Assembly: GCF_001704415.2 (NCBI RefSeq)
Contig: NC_030816.1
Location: 81,594,713 to 81,658,712 of the forward strand
Origin: Capra hircus
Lineage: Eukaryota; Chordata; Mammalia; Artiodactyla; Bovidae
DNA: 64,000 nt
Direction of reading: 5' to 3'
Position numbers and translations under genes: made by a program. Of the stretch, positions 1 to 10,465 are shown one piece after another. Each line of letters begins with the position of its first letter. Position 1 is the first letter of the stretch. Below the pieces are notes generated by a model. It had not been told where the DNA came from, did no database searches, and saw nothing but the letters and a program-made list of their open reading frames with translations.

Positions 1-1054
1 ACCTGAAAGAACTTATAAGCTCCGAAACATGAAAACAGCAAAATCAAAATTAATAAATGTTTAATGTCTGCAAGACCCATGAATATGTCAACTTCATTAA
101 TTGTTAAATCTAGCTTTCATTAAAATTTCATTACCTCTTAGAAATGATTTGTAGGTTGGGTTTTTCTCACTTCATAAGAATTCCCCAGCACACATGTAAT
201 TACAGAGAAATCATTACCAATTATAGAGCGAGTTGCTTATAGACAGATATATTTTAATATTAACTGCCTTGGGGCCCCCTGCACTTCCTGTCTCTCCATG
301 GCCCCTGGGTTCAGAGAAACCCCGGCTTCCACTGGGCTTAAGGCTGGGAGAAGTCTTTTTGGCCCCTAAGGCTCCTACCTGCTGCAGGGAGTGCCCCCAG
401 TATGTCAGAACATGTTCAGGGGGAGGCTGGATCTGAAAGGTCTTTAGGGGAGGAAGATGAGACATGCTGTTCATGGCCCCACAGGTCGGAAACTGGGACC
501 GGAAGGTGGGCCAGGAGGCAACCTGTGCTCAGCCCAAGAGGGAAATGCCCAACACCCAGAGCTCCCGGCGGGAGGGAGTCCCCCCGCTCCCCGGAGGCGC
601 TCAGGCTGGGGCAGTCAGCACCCCCGCGATGGGAAACAGAGGACTCAGCGTTGGTGGAAGGGCTCAGGGTTCCTTCCGGTGCAGAGCCTGTTGTCCCGGC
701 TGCCGCCACATCCCTGCGCCAGATAACCTTCCATTCCTCTGTGCATTTATAGGCCATTCAGGCACTAGAGCATGAGTCTTTTTTATTATTTCTGTTCTTC
801 TTTATGGCTTCTGTGGTGTATGGACCGTGTTAACGGGAGTAAGGGGAAAGGAGACAGCTCTGCAGAATGGGCAGGGCTGGCACCAAGCAGAACACGAAGG
901 CTGACGAGTCTCTGCCCCGCCCTCCTCCCTCCAGTTCCTTCATGTTCACACGGCATAGTGTGTACCGAACCCCACACCTCAGCGGCACGGAGTATTACCA
1001 CGCGCCCTTCCAAGGCTTTTATATAACTCACGCTGGCCCTCCGAGACTACTACT
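1..1054. other. Unique non-coding sequence
   Basis: No gene or repeat recognised. Positions 1-240 are AT-rich. Positions 260-740 are GC-rich with a small CpG cluster at about 545-720. Short ORFs on both strands here lack splice context or domain resemblance. Confidence 0.5.
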
Positions 1055-1150
1055 GATTTTATCCCCATTTTACAGACCAATAAACAGAGGCACAGAGGAC
1101 TTCGGTAAACTTGCCCAACTCAGACGCCACACTTTGACCCCAACAGTTCA
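1055..1150 (-). repeat. MIR SINE fragment
   Basis: The block 'ccccattttacagacc' followed by 'cagaggcacagagga' and 'cttgcccaact' is the antisense of the MIR core and 3' region. It is diverged, as expected for this old mammalian SINE. Confidence 0.7.
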
Positions 1151-1338
1151 TGCTCCCCATACGCTTACCGTCTCCACATCCCATTACCCTCACCCTCTCT
1201 CCTCTGTCAATATCTACTCCTAGGAAAAGATCTCTTTTCAATCATCTATGCATCGAAGGGAATTTAAGTCAAATTTACAGGGATATATGAATTCTAATTG
1301 TGGATGAAAGATTTTGTCCTCTATTAAAAGCATTTTAA

Positions 1339-1548
1339 TAGACTTCCCTGGTGGCTCAGACAGTAAAGAATCTGCCTGCAGGAGACCCAGGTTTGATCCC
1401 TGGGTCAAGAAGATCCCCTGGAAAAGGGAATGGCAACCCACTCCAGTATTCTTGCCTGGAGAATTCCATGGACAGAGGAACCTGCCAGGCTACCATTCAT
1501 GGGATTGCAAAGAGTTGGATACAACTGAGCGACAAACACTTACTTACT
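1339..1548 (+). repeat. Bov-tA SINE
   Basis: A tRNA-like head ('cttccctggtggctcag', then 'ggtttgatccctgggt') is followed by the BovB-derived body ('ggcaacccactccagtattc', 'gagttggatacaactgagcg'). It is flanked by a 13-bp TSD, aaaagcattYtaa-like, at 1326-1338 and 1549-1561 with one mismatch, so both ends are well fixed. Confidence 0.93.
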
Positions 1549-1690
1549 AAAAGCATTTCAAGCAATAATAATAACTGAATGTTTAATACTGTTTGTTCAG
1601 TGCTATATCCCCATTGTCTAGACTAGTTCCTATGGTAGTTGAATTCAGAAGTGTTGGTTAAATGAGAGAAGGAAAGAGAGAGAGAGATGG

Positions 1691-1850
1691 ATTGCTATGT
1701 GCCAGGCACTGGGTTAAATGCTTTGCAATGCATTATCATCTCATTGAATCCTTACAGAATCACCTGATGTGAGTATTCTAATCACCCCTTTGAAGAGACT
1801 GAGATTCGGGGATGCTAAGTTCCTGAAATAGCTAACCAGTGGCTAAGCTA
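1691..1850 (+). repeat. MIR SINE fragment
   Basis: 'ctatgtgccaggcactgggt' followed by an ATTATCTCATT-like block and 'aatccttacagaat' matches the 3' half of MIR in sense orientation. Confidence 0.75.
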
Positions 1851-2290
1851 CTATTTCGTCCTTAGAAGTCCGACTCTAAGGAAAGTACTCTTCTTAACTG
1901 TGTTCCAAAGTATCCCAGGTGCATGGTCTTATGGGACAGAGTGACATGAAGTCTTCTCCCAGGGCAGGGAAACCACTCCGCCCAGGCCTTCTGTGCAGAA
2001 GGATGATAAATCTACTGTGGTCTGTCACAAAACCAGCGGGGGACTGAAGGCAACCTCTCCATAATCTAACCTTGACCAAGCAAAAATCTATGAAGCTTCA
2101 GCCTCTCCTCTGTTACAAATGACAGTCTTAACCAATGACACATTAGCTCTTTTTTCCCTCCTCACTTGCTCCCCTAAGCACGAACCATTTCACAGCACTT
2201 TAGTATAAGTGTTGACGGTTTGTCCAGGTAGAAACATCAGTACCAAATGAGTTATTGACCTAGTCCAAGGGTGATCTCCACTGTTAAACT
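1851..2290. other. Unique non-coding sequence
   Basis: Nothing recognised. No splice-flanked open frame and no clear repeat. Confidence 0.45.
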
Positions 2291-2294
2291 GCTC

Positions 2295-3800
2295 AGAGTT
2301 CATCCAGTTTCTTGGATCTGAAAGTTACTGTTTTTCATAAAACTGGGATATTTTGCCTATTATGTCTTCAATTTATTAATTTATTTATTTTTCCTTATCT
2401 CATTTTCTCTCCTCCTGGGACTCCAATTACTCATATGTTAAACCATCTGATGACATTGCCCCAAAGGATAAGTCCCTGAGGCTCTGTGCATTTTTCTTCA
2501 AACTTTCTATCTCAGTTCTTCAAATTAGATAATTTCTTTTGATCTATCTTCATGTTCACTGATTCTTTCTTCTGCCCCCTCCAACTACTGTTAAGTGAAT
2601 GCAGAGAATTTTTCACTTTGGTTAGTATGCTTTTTAGTTCTAGAATTTTCTTTTGGTTCTTTTAATTTCTCTGCTGAATTTTATTTCTGTACTGAGATTC
2701 CTTATCTGTTTACTCATTGAAGCCATATTTTTGTATAGTATTTGAACATTATTATACTGCTTGAAGTCTATATCTGCTAAACATATCTAGGCTACTTTGG
2801 GTTTGGTGTCCACTTTTCCCCTTAACTCTAGATTACTTTTTTCTATTTATTTATATGTATATTGATATTTTATTGAATACATTTTGGATAGTATATTTGT
2901 AGAGACTAGATTTTGTTATCTTCTAAAGAGTGTTGATCCTTGTTTTAGCAGGCAGTTCAATTAGTGGCTAATCATCTTGAACTTGTACAGGTGTGATTTA
3001 TATTTTGTTAATGCAGATTTATGGGTAGTCCAAGATGTTTCTCAGGCCCTCTAGTTTGAGGGAGCTCAGCCTCCAAATTCTGTCTCTTCCAAGTACCTGG
3101 TCAGGGTTTGACTTCTCCATCATTAGGGGTGGTCCTGGGTCTCCATTTAGGGCATGAGTCTTTCTCCTAAGGTTCAGCCTTCTGAATGCCCTAGCTGGAT
3201 GCCAGGCATGTTAACAAGGTTTGGGGGATGTTAATGTGATCAGTCATCCCTAACACTCTTTTTCTCAACTTCCACTGTCTGTGTGCCTCTCTCAGCCTTA
3301 TTACAGCTGCCGTCTCATTGGCTTCAGGGGAAGGGGGACAGGAGAGGGGACTCATCCTGCACGTGGGCAGCACAGCTGTTGGCTACAGACTTGGGGGGTT
3401 GGCCCTCATTAGCATCTCTGGCCCCCTTCTCTACACAGCATCCTCTTCTGCAATGCCCTGCCCTACAGATCCAGCCGCTTAAGCTTCTGATTCTCTGATC
3501 TCTGCTTTCTCTACTCAGAAAAACCTCTGCATTCTGTTCAGCCTATACCACGGTGGGGAAATTCTCCCCAAGGAAAGGACTGCTTGACTGTGGGGCTCGC
3601 CTGTGAGTTTCTTCCCTTTCAGGGATCGCGGCCTTGCATTGTCTGTTGTGCCCTATTGAAAAATGTTTGCCTCACATATTTTGGCCAGTTTTGTATACAT
3701 CCTGTACACAGAGGGAATACTAGCCCAGTAGAGGTTACCATTCCTGGGAATAGAAGCCTTATCTTTGTGATCAGAGGACACTTTGCAACCAACACCGCCG
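2295..3800 (-). mobile_element. Ancient HAL1/L1M-type LINE, antisense
   Basis: Read on the minus strand, about 2560-2700 resembles the L1/HAL1 ORF1 coiled-coil coding segment (stretches corresponding to 'agaaccaaa', 'tctagaact' and 'gaacagatagagaatc', diverged). The + strand then runs through further familiar segments of the same repeat ('gttttagcaggcagtt' near 2943, 'cattgtctgttgtgcc' near 3637, 'catattttggccagtttt' near 3675). No frame stays open. HAL1 (a half-L1 with ORF1 only) is more likely than full L1 because no ORF2 follows, but the subfamily is uncertain. Confidence 0.55.
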
Positions 3801-4706
3801 TATTCCCCAGACACACAATTTTGCTGCCCACTCCATCAACAGTAAATACTGATTTAGCTGTGGAACATGATTCCTCTGACCTAGAAGTGTTTCTAGTGCT
3901 CACCTAGAAAGGAGGAACATTTGGAGACTTTATATTTAGCACCAGACTTGGCATGTTCCTTTGCAGAGAGAGTCTAGGTATCTCAGGCCAAATTTTTGCC
4001 AGCTGTTTTATGATTAAAGTCTAGATCAGAAAGGCATTTCGCAAATGATAGGAAAAGTGCTCCTAGGGAAGCTGCACAATTTCAGAAGGTGAAGGTAAAG
4101 GCTTTAAGTCTTAGAAAAACATACTGATATTGCAGGGCCAGAGAATCAGGTAAATATTAATAGATAGCTGTCATCAAAGTACCCACTGAGGTCTTATGTA
4201 GCATCTCAAAAATGGGACAATTCACTGTTAACTTACCATCTCACATAATTGGGGAATGGAGATGGTTAGTTAGTCCCTAAGTGATCTTCCCTCTACCACA
4301 GATTCCCAAGGAAGAAAATATTAGAGAAGTAATGAAGTGACATCAAAAGTATTAAAATGATGTATGTGACCCAAGTGTAGCCCTTGTCATATAAATACCT
4401 ATGAATTTCTGAGGAGCCCACACTAGAATTTCGTGCACATAATCCCAGGGCCAACTGAAGATCATATTTTCATTACTCCTACTTTCCTTATTATTGGCAT
4501 TTATTATTACCTTATTTTACTATGCATATCTCATTTGATTGTCAAATAATTTAAGTTCTGTGTTACATCAGGGTCATAGCTTGTTTAAAGCTGGCACGTG
4601 TAGCTACAAAGATCCTTTCAGATCATGTGCTAAACACAAAGATAGAAACAGTACATAACTGTTGGGCCATTTCTTTTTTAAATCATTTGCTATATTTACT
4701 TAAACT
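3801..4706. other. Unique non-coding sequence
   Basis: AT-rich and free of recognisable repeats. No exon-like open frame. Confidence 0.45.
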
Positions 4707-4830
4707 CATTTTTTTAATGAATTTATTTATTTTTTTAATTGAAGGATAATTGCTTTACAGAATTTTGTTGTTTTTCTGTCAAACCTCAACATGAATCAGC
4801 CATAATTAACCTCATTGTTAAATCCCCTCC
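4707..4830 (-). mobile_element. Ruminant L1 3'-end fragment
   Basis: A T-rich start is followed by 'aattgaaggataattgcttt', 'acagaattttgttg' and 'tcaacatgaatcagccata'. This is the antisense of the ruminant L1 3' UTR end, truncated to about 120 bp. Confidence 0.75.
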
Positions 4831-5935
4831 ATCCAATAGAAAAACAAATTAAAGCTGGCAGTTGCAAGATTTATTAAACTGGTCTCACAGGAGTCCTCTC
4901 CATGCATAGTCTGAAAGTTCAAATATGATAGAGAAAAATAACTTGAGCAAACTTAAATGATAATGTTTTAAAAGAGACTAAGAACAAAGAACTCCTTCTA
5001 ACCTACATTTTAGGTGAATTTTAGAAACCAATAGTGTTTTTATTTAAAGTAAATGAGCATTCATAAGACCCCAGAACACAGCTTCACAGACAAGCAGAGA
5101 TAAGCAGTGCCTGATGCTAATACTTTTGACAGAATTGGAGCAAAAGAAGTAAATAATTTCCTTTATTCTTAATTCGTATAGGAGACCATCTAGAAAACTT
5201 CTGGCTTTGGGTTTGGCAGCATTTAATCTGTTTGCTAGGTTTATTTCCGACAAGAAAAAAAAAAAAATGACATGTATGCCAGCAAGAACAATTTTATTTG
5301 AGAATCTGCAGAAACAAAAATAACTTATCTCTATGGCATTTTAAACTGTAACATTAAGTGATAATGTGTGTGACATCCGAACATCTGAAATGATACAGTT
5401 CTTTGCAAGTTAAATGCCAGCGCTTCGTTTAGACAGTAAGTCAGCCAGCTGTCAGGGACTTCCTGCAACCACCGCAAATGTTCCAGCACTCCAGACAGGA
5501 TTAGTTTTATGGTGCCGACAGAAGGGTCTGCCCACAGACATTCTCACAAGCAGTCCGGTTTCTAATCTATTAGTAGTCAGCGTTTGGATGATTTTTGGCC
5601 TAAAATAAAAAGGCGATTTCATAGGGTTCAACCTCGTATTTCATAAATGTTGTTTTGGAATGAAAGCAGGAGTTTCTCAATTTCCTCTTCTCGGTGATGG
5701 ATTCTCACTGTCCAATCTCTGGCTGCTTGGTTGTTTTTCCTTAAGATTATATAATTGGTTAGATACATTGAAATATACCTCTTGGCTTCTTGGTGTTAAT
5801 GCTGGACTATCAGCCCTTCTCCGAGGAGTGAGAGAACTAAGTGAGCAGGGATGGCTCCCTCTACTGGTTGAGGATAAGAGTCCTCAGATAAACAGCCAGC
5901 AAGGCAGGTTGGTGGAGTAAAAAGGTCAGAGAAGG
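4831..5935. other. Unique non-coding sequence
   Basis: Contains an A-run at 5255-5267 and otherwise no recognised element. ORFs at 5414-5608 and 5660-5920 have no supporting context. Confidence 0.45.
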
Positions 5936-6066
5936 GTTGTTGAGTTCAGTGGCTCAGCCGTGTCCCACTCTTTGTGACCCCGTGGACTGCAGCATGCCAG
6001 GCCTCCCTGTCCATAGCCAACTCCTGGAGCTTGTTCAAACCCATGTCCGTTCAGATGGTGATGCCA
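5936..6066 (-). mobile_element. BovB LINE 3'-end fragment
   Basis: The antisense BovB 3' terminus is recognisable from 'gttcagtggctcagccgtgt' through 'ctcctggagcttgttcaaac' to 'gatggtgatgcca'. It is severely 5'-truncated. Confidence 0.85.
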
Positions 6067-6200
6067 GAGGAAGGGGAGGAAAAACAGAAGAAAGAGAGAA
6101 GAGGGGGAATAAAGTGGGAGGAAAGTCAACAAAGGAAAAATGGAGAAGGAAAGAGGAGGAAGGGAGTTGGTGAAATCAGAGAGAAAGAAAATTAAATAGA
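6067..6200 (+). repeat. GA-rich (polypurine) low-complexity tract
   Basis: About 130 bases composed almost only of A and G (aggaaggggaggaaaaacag and similar). It begins exactly where the neighbouring BovB fragment stops. Confidence 0.8.
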
Positions 6201-7370
6201 AAAATCAACAAGAAATGGGCAAATAAGGATTAGAAACAAAGGTTTAAAAAGGCAGAGGTGTAAGGACATTTTTTCATGGGTCATCTTCACAGTAACCCTA
6301 AAAATATTGGCCATTTTCTCCCTGGAAGTTCTCACACAGGAATTACAGCCAGGAAGGTTTACCAGCCCACTCTCCTTGGAATTCTGGCACTGTGCAAAAT
6401 GAGGAAAAGGCTGGACTTTTTCCTTTTTTAATCAGATATCCCCTACTCATCCAGTTTCTTCTAAGAAGATGCTCAAAACATGCAAAGTTAATATCATGAG
6501 AATTATGAATTCCACTGGGGAGAGGCATCACTCTCTCCTTGGTTGGAACCCACATCAGTATCCTGTTCCATGCTGGTAGGAAATTTATACGGACAATATC
6601 CTGTGGAAGAAAGCCTGGTCCCTGGGCATCCCCAAATGGGAGCTGGTCTTCTAAACAGAAATCAGTTTGAATGTGGCAAATGGTTTTCAAAGTCATGGGT
6701 TACAGCAGGATTTAGACACTAAGGTTCAAGCTGGTCCCAGCAATGAGTGTGTGTGCTCACTGATAGAAGCTGGCCACAAGGGAAACTGGGGGAGTGGCCA
6801 GGGGGTAAGTTCATCATCAACGTGAAAGCAGTCCCCATAGCAAGGGAAGTAGCCACAGCCAGGCTCCGAGAGACAGTCATCTTTTAAAATATTTAAACAA
6901 ATCCCTGTAGAAGAGGTGATCATGTCAGATAATATGTCAGCATTCAAAACAGTCATTTTGAAAAGACTTGTAACATTTTCATTTTTGAAAGAAATTAAAT
7001 GGTTTAGGCTACATGTTTTCTTTCACATATTTAAGTCCTTAAGCTTCACCCCTGGAAAATCAGAGAGCATGTTCAGCATGAGGCTGAGCACAGACTGGCT
7101 ACAGTTGTAGCATGTTGTGGGTCTGGCCACAGGAAAGCATCGATAGACATATGCAGGAAGGGACCCAGGTTTGGAGGTACCTGAGTCATGCAATCGGAAG
7201 CTCTTTTGAAGAAAAAGAAACCAACTTGCAAAACAAAGCAAGTAAGGCCTTGGAAAACAAGCAAACAAGAGGCCCTGAACTTAAGCTCATAGCTTCGGAG
7301 TAAACCACCTCCAGGCGTTGCCTAGCAAGGGATCGCTGCCCAAGGTACAAAAGAAGCCAAGACTGCGGCA
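6201..7370. other. Unique non-coding sequence
   Basis: No repeat or exon could be recognised. Several 60-117-codon ORFs on both strands are ordinary chance frames. Confidence 0.4.
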
Positions 7371-7374
7371 TCGG

Positions 7375-7520
7375 TTTTTGAAGCGAGAAAGAACTTTATT
7401 GAAAGGTTGATCCTCAAGGAGACAGGACTCAACTGTCTCCTCCATCCAGTTTTGGGGCTAAAATGAAAGGGGTTGGGGGAATTTCAAACTTGGAAGCTGG
7501 TCGACTGGTCTTGAGTCAGC
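7375..7520 (-). repeat. Possible ERV LTR remnant
   Basis: 'gaactttattgaaagg' followed by a C/T-rich block and 'ttggggctaaaatgaaag' looks like an antisense LTR R-U5 region (complement of an AATAAAG signal). No terminal repeats or TSD were found, so this is only a suggestion. Confidence 0.25.
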
Positions 7521-8975
7521 CTATACAAACCACGAGTGCTGCCACAAACCAGGTTTTCCTTATTGAAGGACTTCTCAATTCCTGTAGGGCTCCAGTGCCA
7601 ACACTTCTGTGGGTTCCATAAACTGAAGATTGCTGATTCCAGGGTCATCCCGGAGACATGGATTCCCATCTTGCATATGTGCAGTGCTATCTCTGTAAAT
7701 ATTTTCTTTGATTAAATCAACAATCTATTTAAGCAGGCAAAACCAGTTTAAGTTGGTGCTGTTTCGTAGGTGTCTCGTCTAAGTCAGCACAGGGGTGCTT
7801 TAGTTAAACTCTCAGAGGACCCCTCAGACTTCACATCAACTTCCCAGTGCATATGAACTCTCCAGAACTTAACAGACCACGGTTGGCAGCCCTTTTATCC
7901 CAGGGTTTTCTGACGGATGTCCCTGAGCTCTGCTGCACAGCATGGCTGGAAAGGCATGACCAGGGAAAGGAAAAGGCGCCTGACGGGAGAGACAGGAAGG
8001 AAGAGATAAAGAGACTGGGGAGCCCGCCTCTCCCCTTGTGCCACTTGACCTTGGAAATTTCCTTCAGCTCAGACCTCTGACATTTTCCTGTGAGTCTGGA
8101 AGAGGTAGTCACAAGTACTTGGGCTGATCCCTAAAACAGAATCTGCCAATCAGTTTTCAATGTTTTAATAAGAGGCTTTCTTCAGGTCCGCAGAGACGAG
8201 CAAATCTAGTTGGAATTTCATCTTTCCCAAGATTGGGGGTGTTGTGGGGACAGAGGTTTTAGGATGAACGAGGGCTTTCCAGAAAGAAACGTTGAGAACC
8301 AGATTTCATCATCCAGAAAGTGGCCTGACTCGAGCAGCATCTCAGCCCAGGGGTCGCAGGCCAGCTCAGAGGCTAAGTTTGAGCTCTAGGAAATGAAGAC
8401 AGCACGGAAGTTGAGCCACCATCAGCCAGGACACTAATTGGATTTTCATAACATGTTCTTTGCAAACCACAATATATCCAGAACCCTGGCATAGTTTCCA
8501 GGAGATGAATGTTAAATAAAGATGGTTGCCCTTCCCCACCTCTGTTCTGTCAAGACTGAGCCCAGGTGCTGAACAGAACTGACAGCGTTGGAGACCGTGA
8601 GGGTCCCTGAGCTGCCTGCCTCCCTCAGTAGCCCCACGGCTCAGCACTCCCCAGCGGCCAGGGTCCCTGCTCTGAGCTGCAGCTCCCTGCAGGAGCAGAG
8701 AAAGCTGCACCCACTGCATAAGCACTGCTGTGGCAAAAGGTTCAGGTGATGATTTGGAAAATGCAGACACTAAAGGACCCAACGCCTGATAGCCCCTTTC
8801 TAGCACTTTTTAGTGGCATTTCTGTCTCATTCAAGTGGCTCCTCCACCCCTCTTCTGAAAGTTCCCTTGGCTGGGATGAAGCCATGATAGGAATGCCAGG
8901 ATCTTCCCTGAGATTTGCTTTCCATTCTTAAAGCTCCATCGTGAGCCCTATTCTTGTCTGGAAGTGAGGTCTTTG
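7521..8975. other. Unique non-coding sequence
   Basis: No recognisable repeat. A minus-strand open frame of 146 codons at 8366-8806 has no domain or splice support. Confidence 0.4.
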
Positions 8976-9415
8976 AACTTCTGAAACCCACATACATAAA
9001 ATGTACCATTTTAACCACGTTTAAGTGCGATTCACAGCATCAAGCACATTCACATTGTTATCCAACCCTCACTACCATTCATCTCCAGAACGCTTTTCTT
9101 CTTGCAAAGCAACACTCCATACATCAAGGGGTAACTCCCCAACCCTTTCCCTGTGGACCCCAGAAGCCCCCATCCTACTCGACTCCTCGAGGTGCCTCCT
9201 ATAAGTGGATTCATACAGTAGTTTTCCTTTGTGTCTGGCTTTTGTCACTGAGCATGATGTCTTCAAGGTTCATCCACGTCACAGCGTGTGCCAGGATGTC
9301 CTTCCTTTTTACAGATAAATGTCTGTATCAGTTGGTCAGTCGATGGATGCTTACTTCCACCTTTTGGCTACTGTGAATAATGCTGCTGGGAACATGGGTG
9401 TACACGCCCCGGGGG
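8976..9415 (-). mobile_element. Old L1 LINE 3' fragment
   Basis: Runs such as 'taaaatgtaccattttaacc', 'ttcaaggttcatccacgt', 'taagtggattcatacagta' and 'ttttggctactgtgaataat' are the antisense of the end of L1 ORF2 plus 3' UTR. It is diverged and not open. Confidence 0.8.
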
Positions 9416-9421
9416 CAGGTG

Positions 9422-9646
9422 GGGTTGGTTTTGGTTTTGTTTTTTTTTACTGTTGTGTTTTTTGGTTTTTTGCTGTTGTGTTTTGGTGTTTTATTTTGGG
9501 TTTGTTTGTTTGTTTGTTTGTTTTTTGCTGTGCTGGGGTTTAACTGCAGCATGCTGGATCTAGTTTCCTGACCAGGGATAGAACCTAGGCCCCCCTGCAT
9601 TGTGAGCGAGCACAGAGTCTTAAGCACTGGACAACGAGGGAAGTCC
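9422..9646 (-). repeat. CHR-type tRNA SINE
   Basis: A T/G-rich tail complement (9425-9535) is followed by 'cctgaccagggatagaacct' and ends at 'acaacgagggaagtccc', the antisense tRNA-like head. A short TSD, caggtg, lies at 9416-9421 and 9647-9652. It sits at the end of the L1 fragment. Confidence 0.82.
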
Positions 9647-9652
9647 CAGGTG

Positions 9653-10066
9653 CCTGTATTTGTAAAACAGTGTGGGTAAACACGGTTTTCAGCACAGGAG
9701 CCACATCGACTCAGCCCAGGGCAGGTGCCAAAGCCTGTGCCTCTGTCCCTGGGATTGTTTTTAAGTTAAGGCCTGTCTGCAAACAGGGGCCGGAGCATCC
9801 AGCCTACGGTGGCCGGGACCCTCCACCCCAGGTCCCCATGGGTGACTGTTAGTTTGAGCAGCTATTCAGACTCCAGGTGTCTCCAAGTGGAGCTGGGCTA
9901 CCGCGCACGCTCTCCACCCTGTCTGACCCAGATGTCACTAACGGGTTTCTCTCTCTCTCGCATCCCGCCCCTTCCTGCCCTCTGTGTCCCCTTTCCTACC
10001 CGCCCCTCCCGCCAACCCCCTTGCCATCTCTCGCCTCCTCTTTGCTGGCTCCCTGCCACTCTCCAG
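9653..10066 (+). other. Intron end with long pyrimidine tract and 3' splice acceptor
   Basis: From about 9938 the + strand is almost entirely C/T (ctctctctctcgcatcccgc onward) up to 'ccactctccag' at 10056-10066. No other strong acceptor-like AG lies late in the tract, so 10065-10066 is the preferred acceptor. An in-frame alternative is the AG at 10110-10111 ('tcgttttgcag'). Confidence 0.75.
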
Positions 10067-10465
10067 TGCGACCAAGACCAGTGCATTCAGAGCACCAAAT
10101 TCGTTTTGCAGGCCGCGGCCACGCCCCTGCTGCAGAGCGAGCCCAGCCTCACCAGCGACGAGCTGCACCTGCCCGGAAAGCCGGGCCTGGGCACGCCCTG
10201 CGCCAGCCTGACGCTCGGGCCGCCCACGCCGCCCTCCTCCATGCCCAACCTCGCCGCCGAGGCTGCGCTCACGGACATCCTGCCCCTGAAAGACGAGCAC
10301 GTGGGCCACCAGTTCCTGACCCCAGACGAGGCGCCCTCGCCGCCCACGATGCTGGCAGGCAGCCCGCTGGCTCACAGCCGCACCATGCACGTGCTGGGCC
10401 TCGCCAGCCAGGACTCCCTGCACGAGGACTCGGTGCGTGGCCTGGTGAAGCTCAGCTCCGTGTGA
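10067..10465 (+). CDS. Terminal coding exon of an unidentified gene, PDZ-ligand-like C terminus
   Basis: This is the last coding exon of a gene whose other exons lie outside the window. The frame enters in phase 0 at 10067 (Cys-Asp-Gln-Asp-Gln-Cys) and runs 132 codons to a TGA at 10463-10465. The product is low in predicted fold: Pro, Ser, Leu and Ala dominate, with acidic clusters (SLTSDELHLPGKP, LKDEHVGHQFLTPDEAPSPP) and the ending DSVRGLVKLSSV. The last residues, Ser-Ser-Val, match the class I PDZ ligand pattern [S/T]-x-V, so a cytoplasmic tail of a membrane or scaffold protein is plausible. There is no membrane segment or catalytic motif in this exon. Codons are strongly G/C-ending compared with the surrounding DNA, which supports real selection. 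The open frame reaches back to an ATG at 9809, but that part is intronic pyrimidine-rich sequence and not the true start. I could not identify the family. Confidence 0.8.
   Translation, partial: CDQDQCIQSTKFVLQAAATPLLQSEPSLTSDELHLPGKPGLGTPCASLTLGPPTPPSSMPNLAAEAALTDILPLKDEHVGHQFLTPDEAPSPPTMLAGSPLAHSRTMHVLGLASQDSLHEDSVRGLVKLSSV

Noticed and set aside
1360..1410. tRNA gene from the 'ggtttgatccc' B-box-like sequence (repeated in every Bov-tA and CHR SINE)
   Set aside because: These are tRNA-derived SINE heads that cannot fold into a full cloverleaf with matching acceptor stem.
3584..3907. 107-codon + frame as an upstream exon of the terminal-exon gene
   Set aside because: Lies mostly within the HAL1/L1M-type repeat; no acceptor or donor fits.
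9809..10066. ATG at 9809 as the start of a single-exon gene with the 10465 stop
   Set aside because: The first 86 codons are read through intronic pyrimidine-tract sequence, with an acceptor at 10066.
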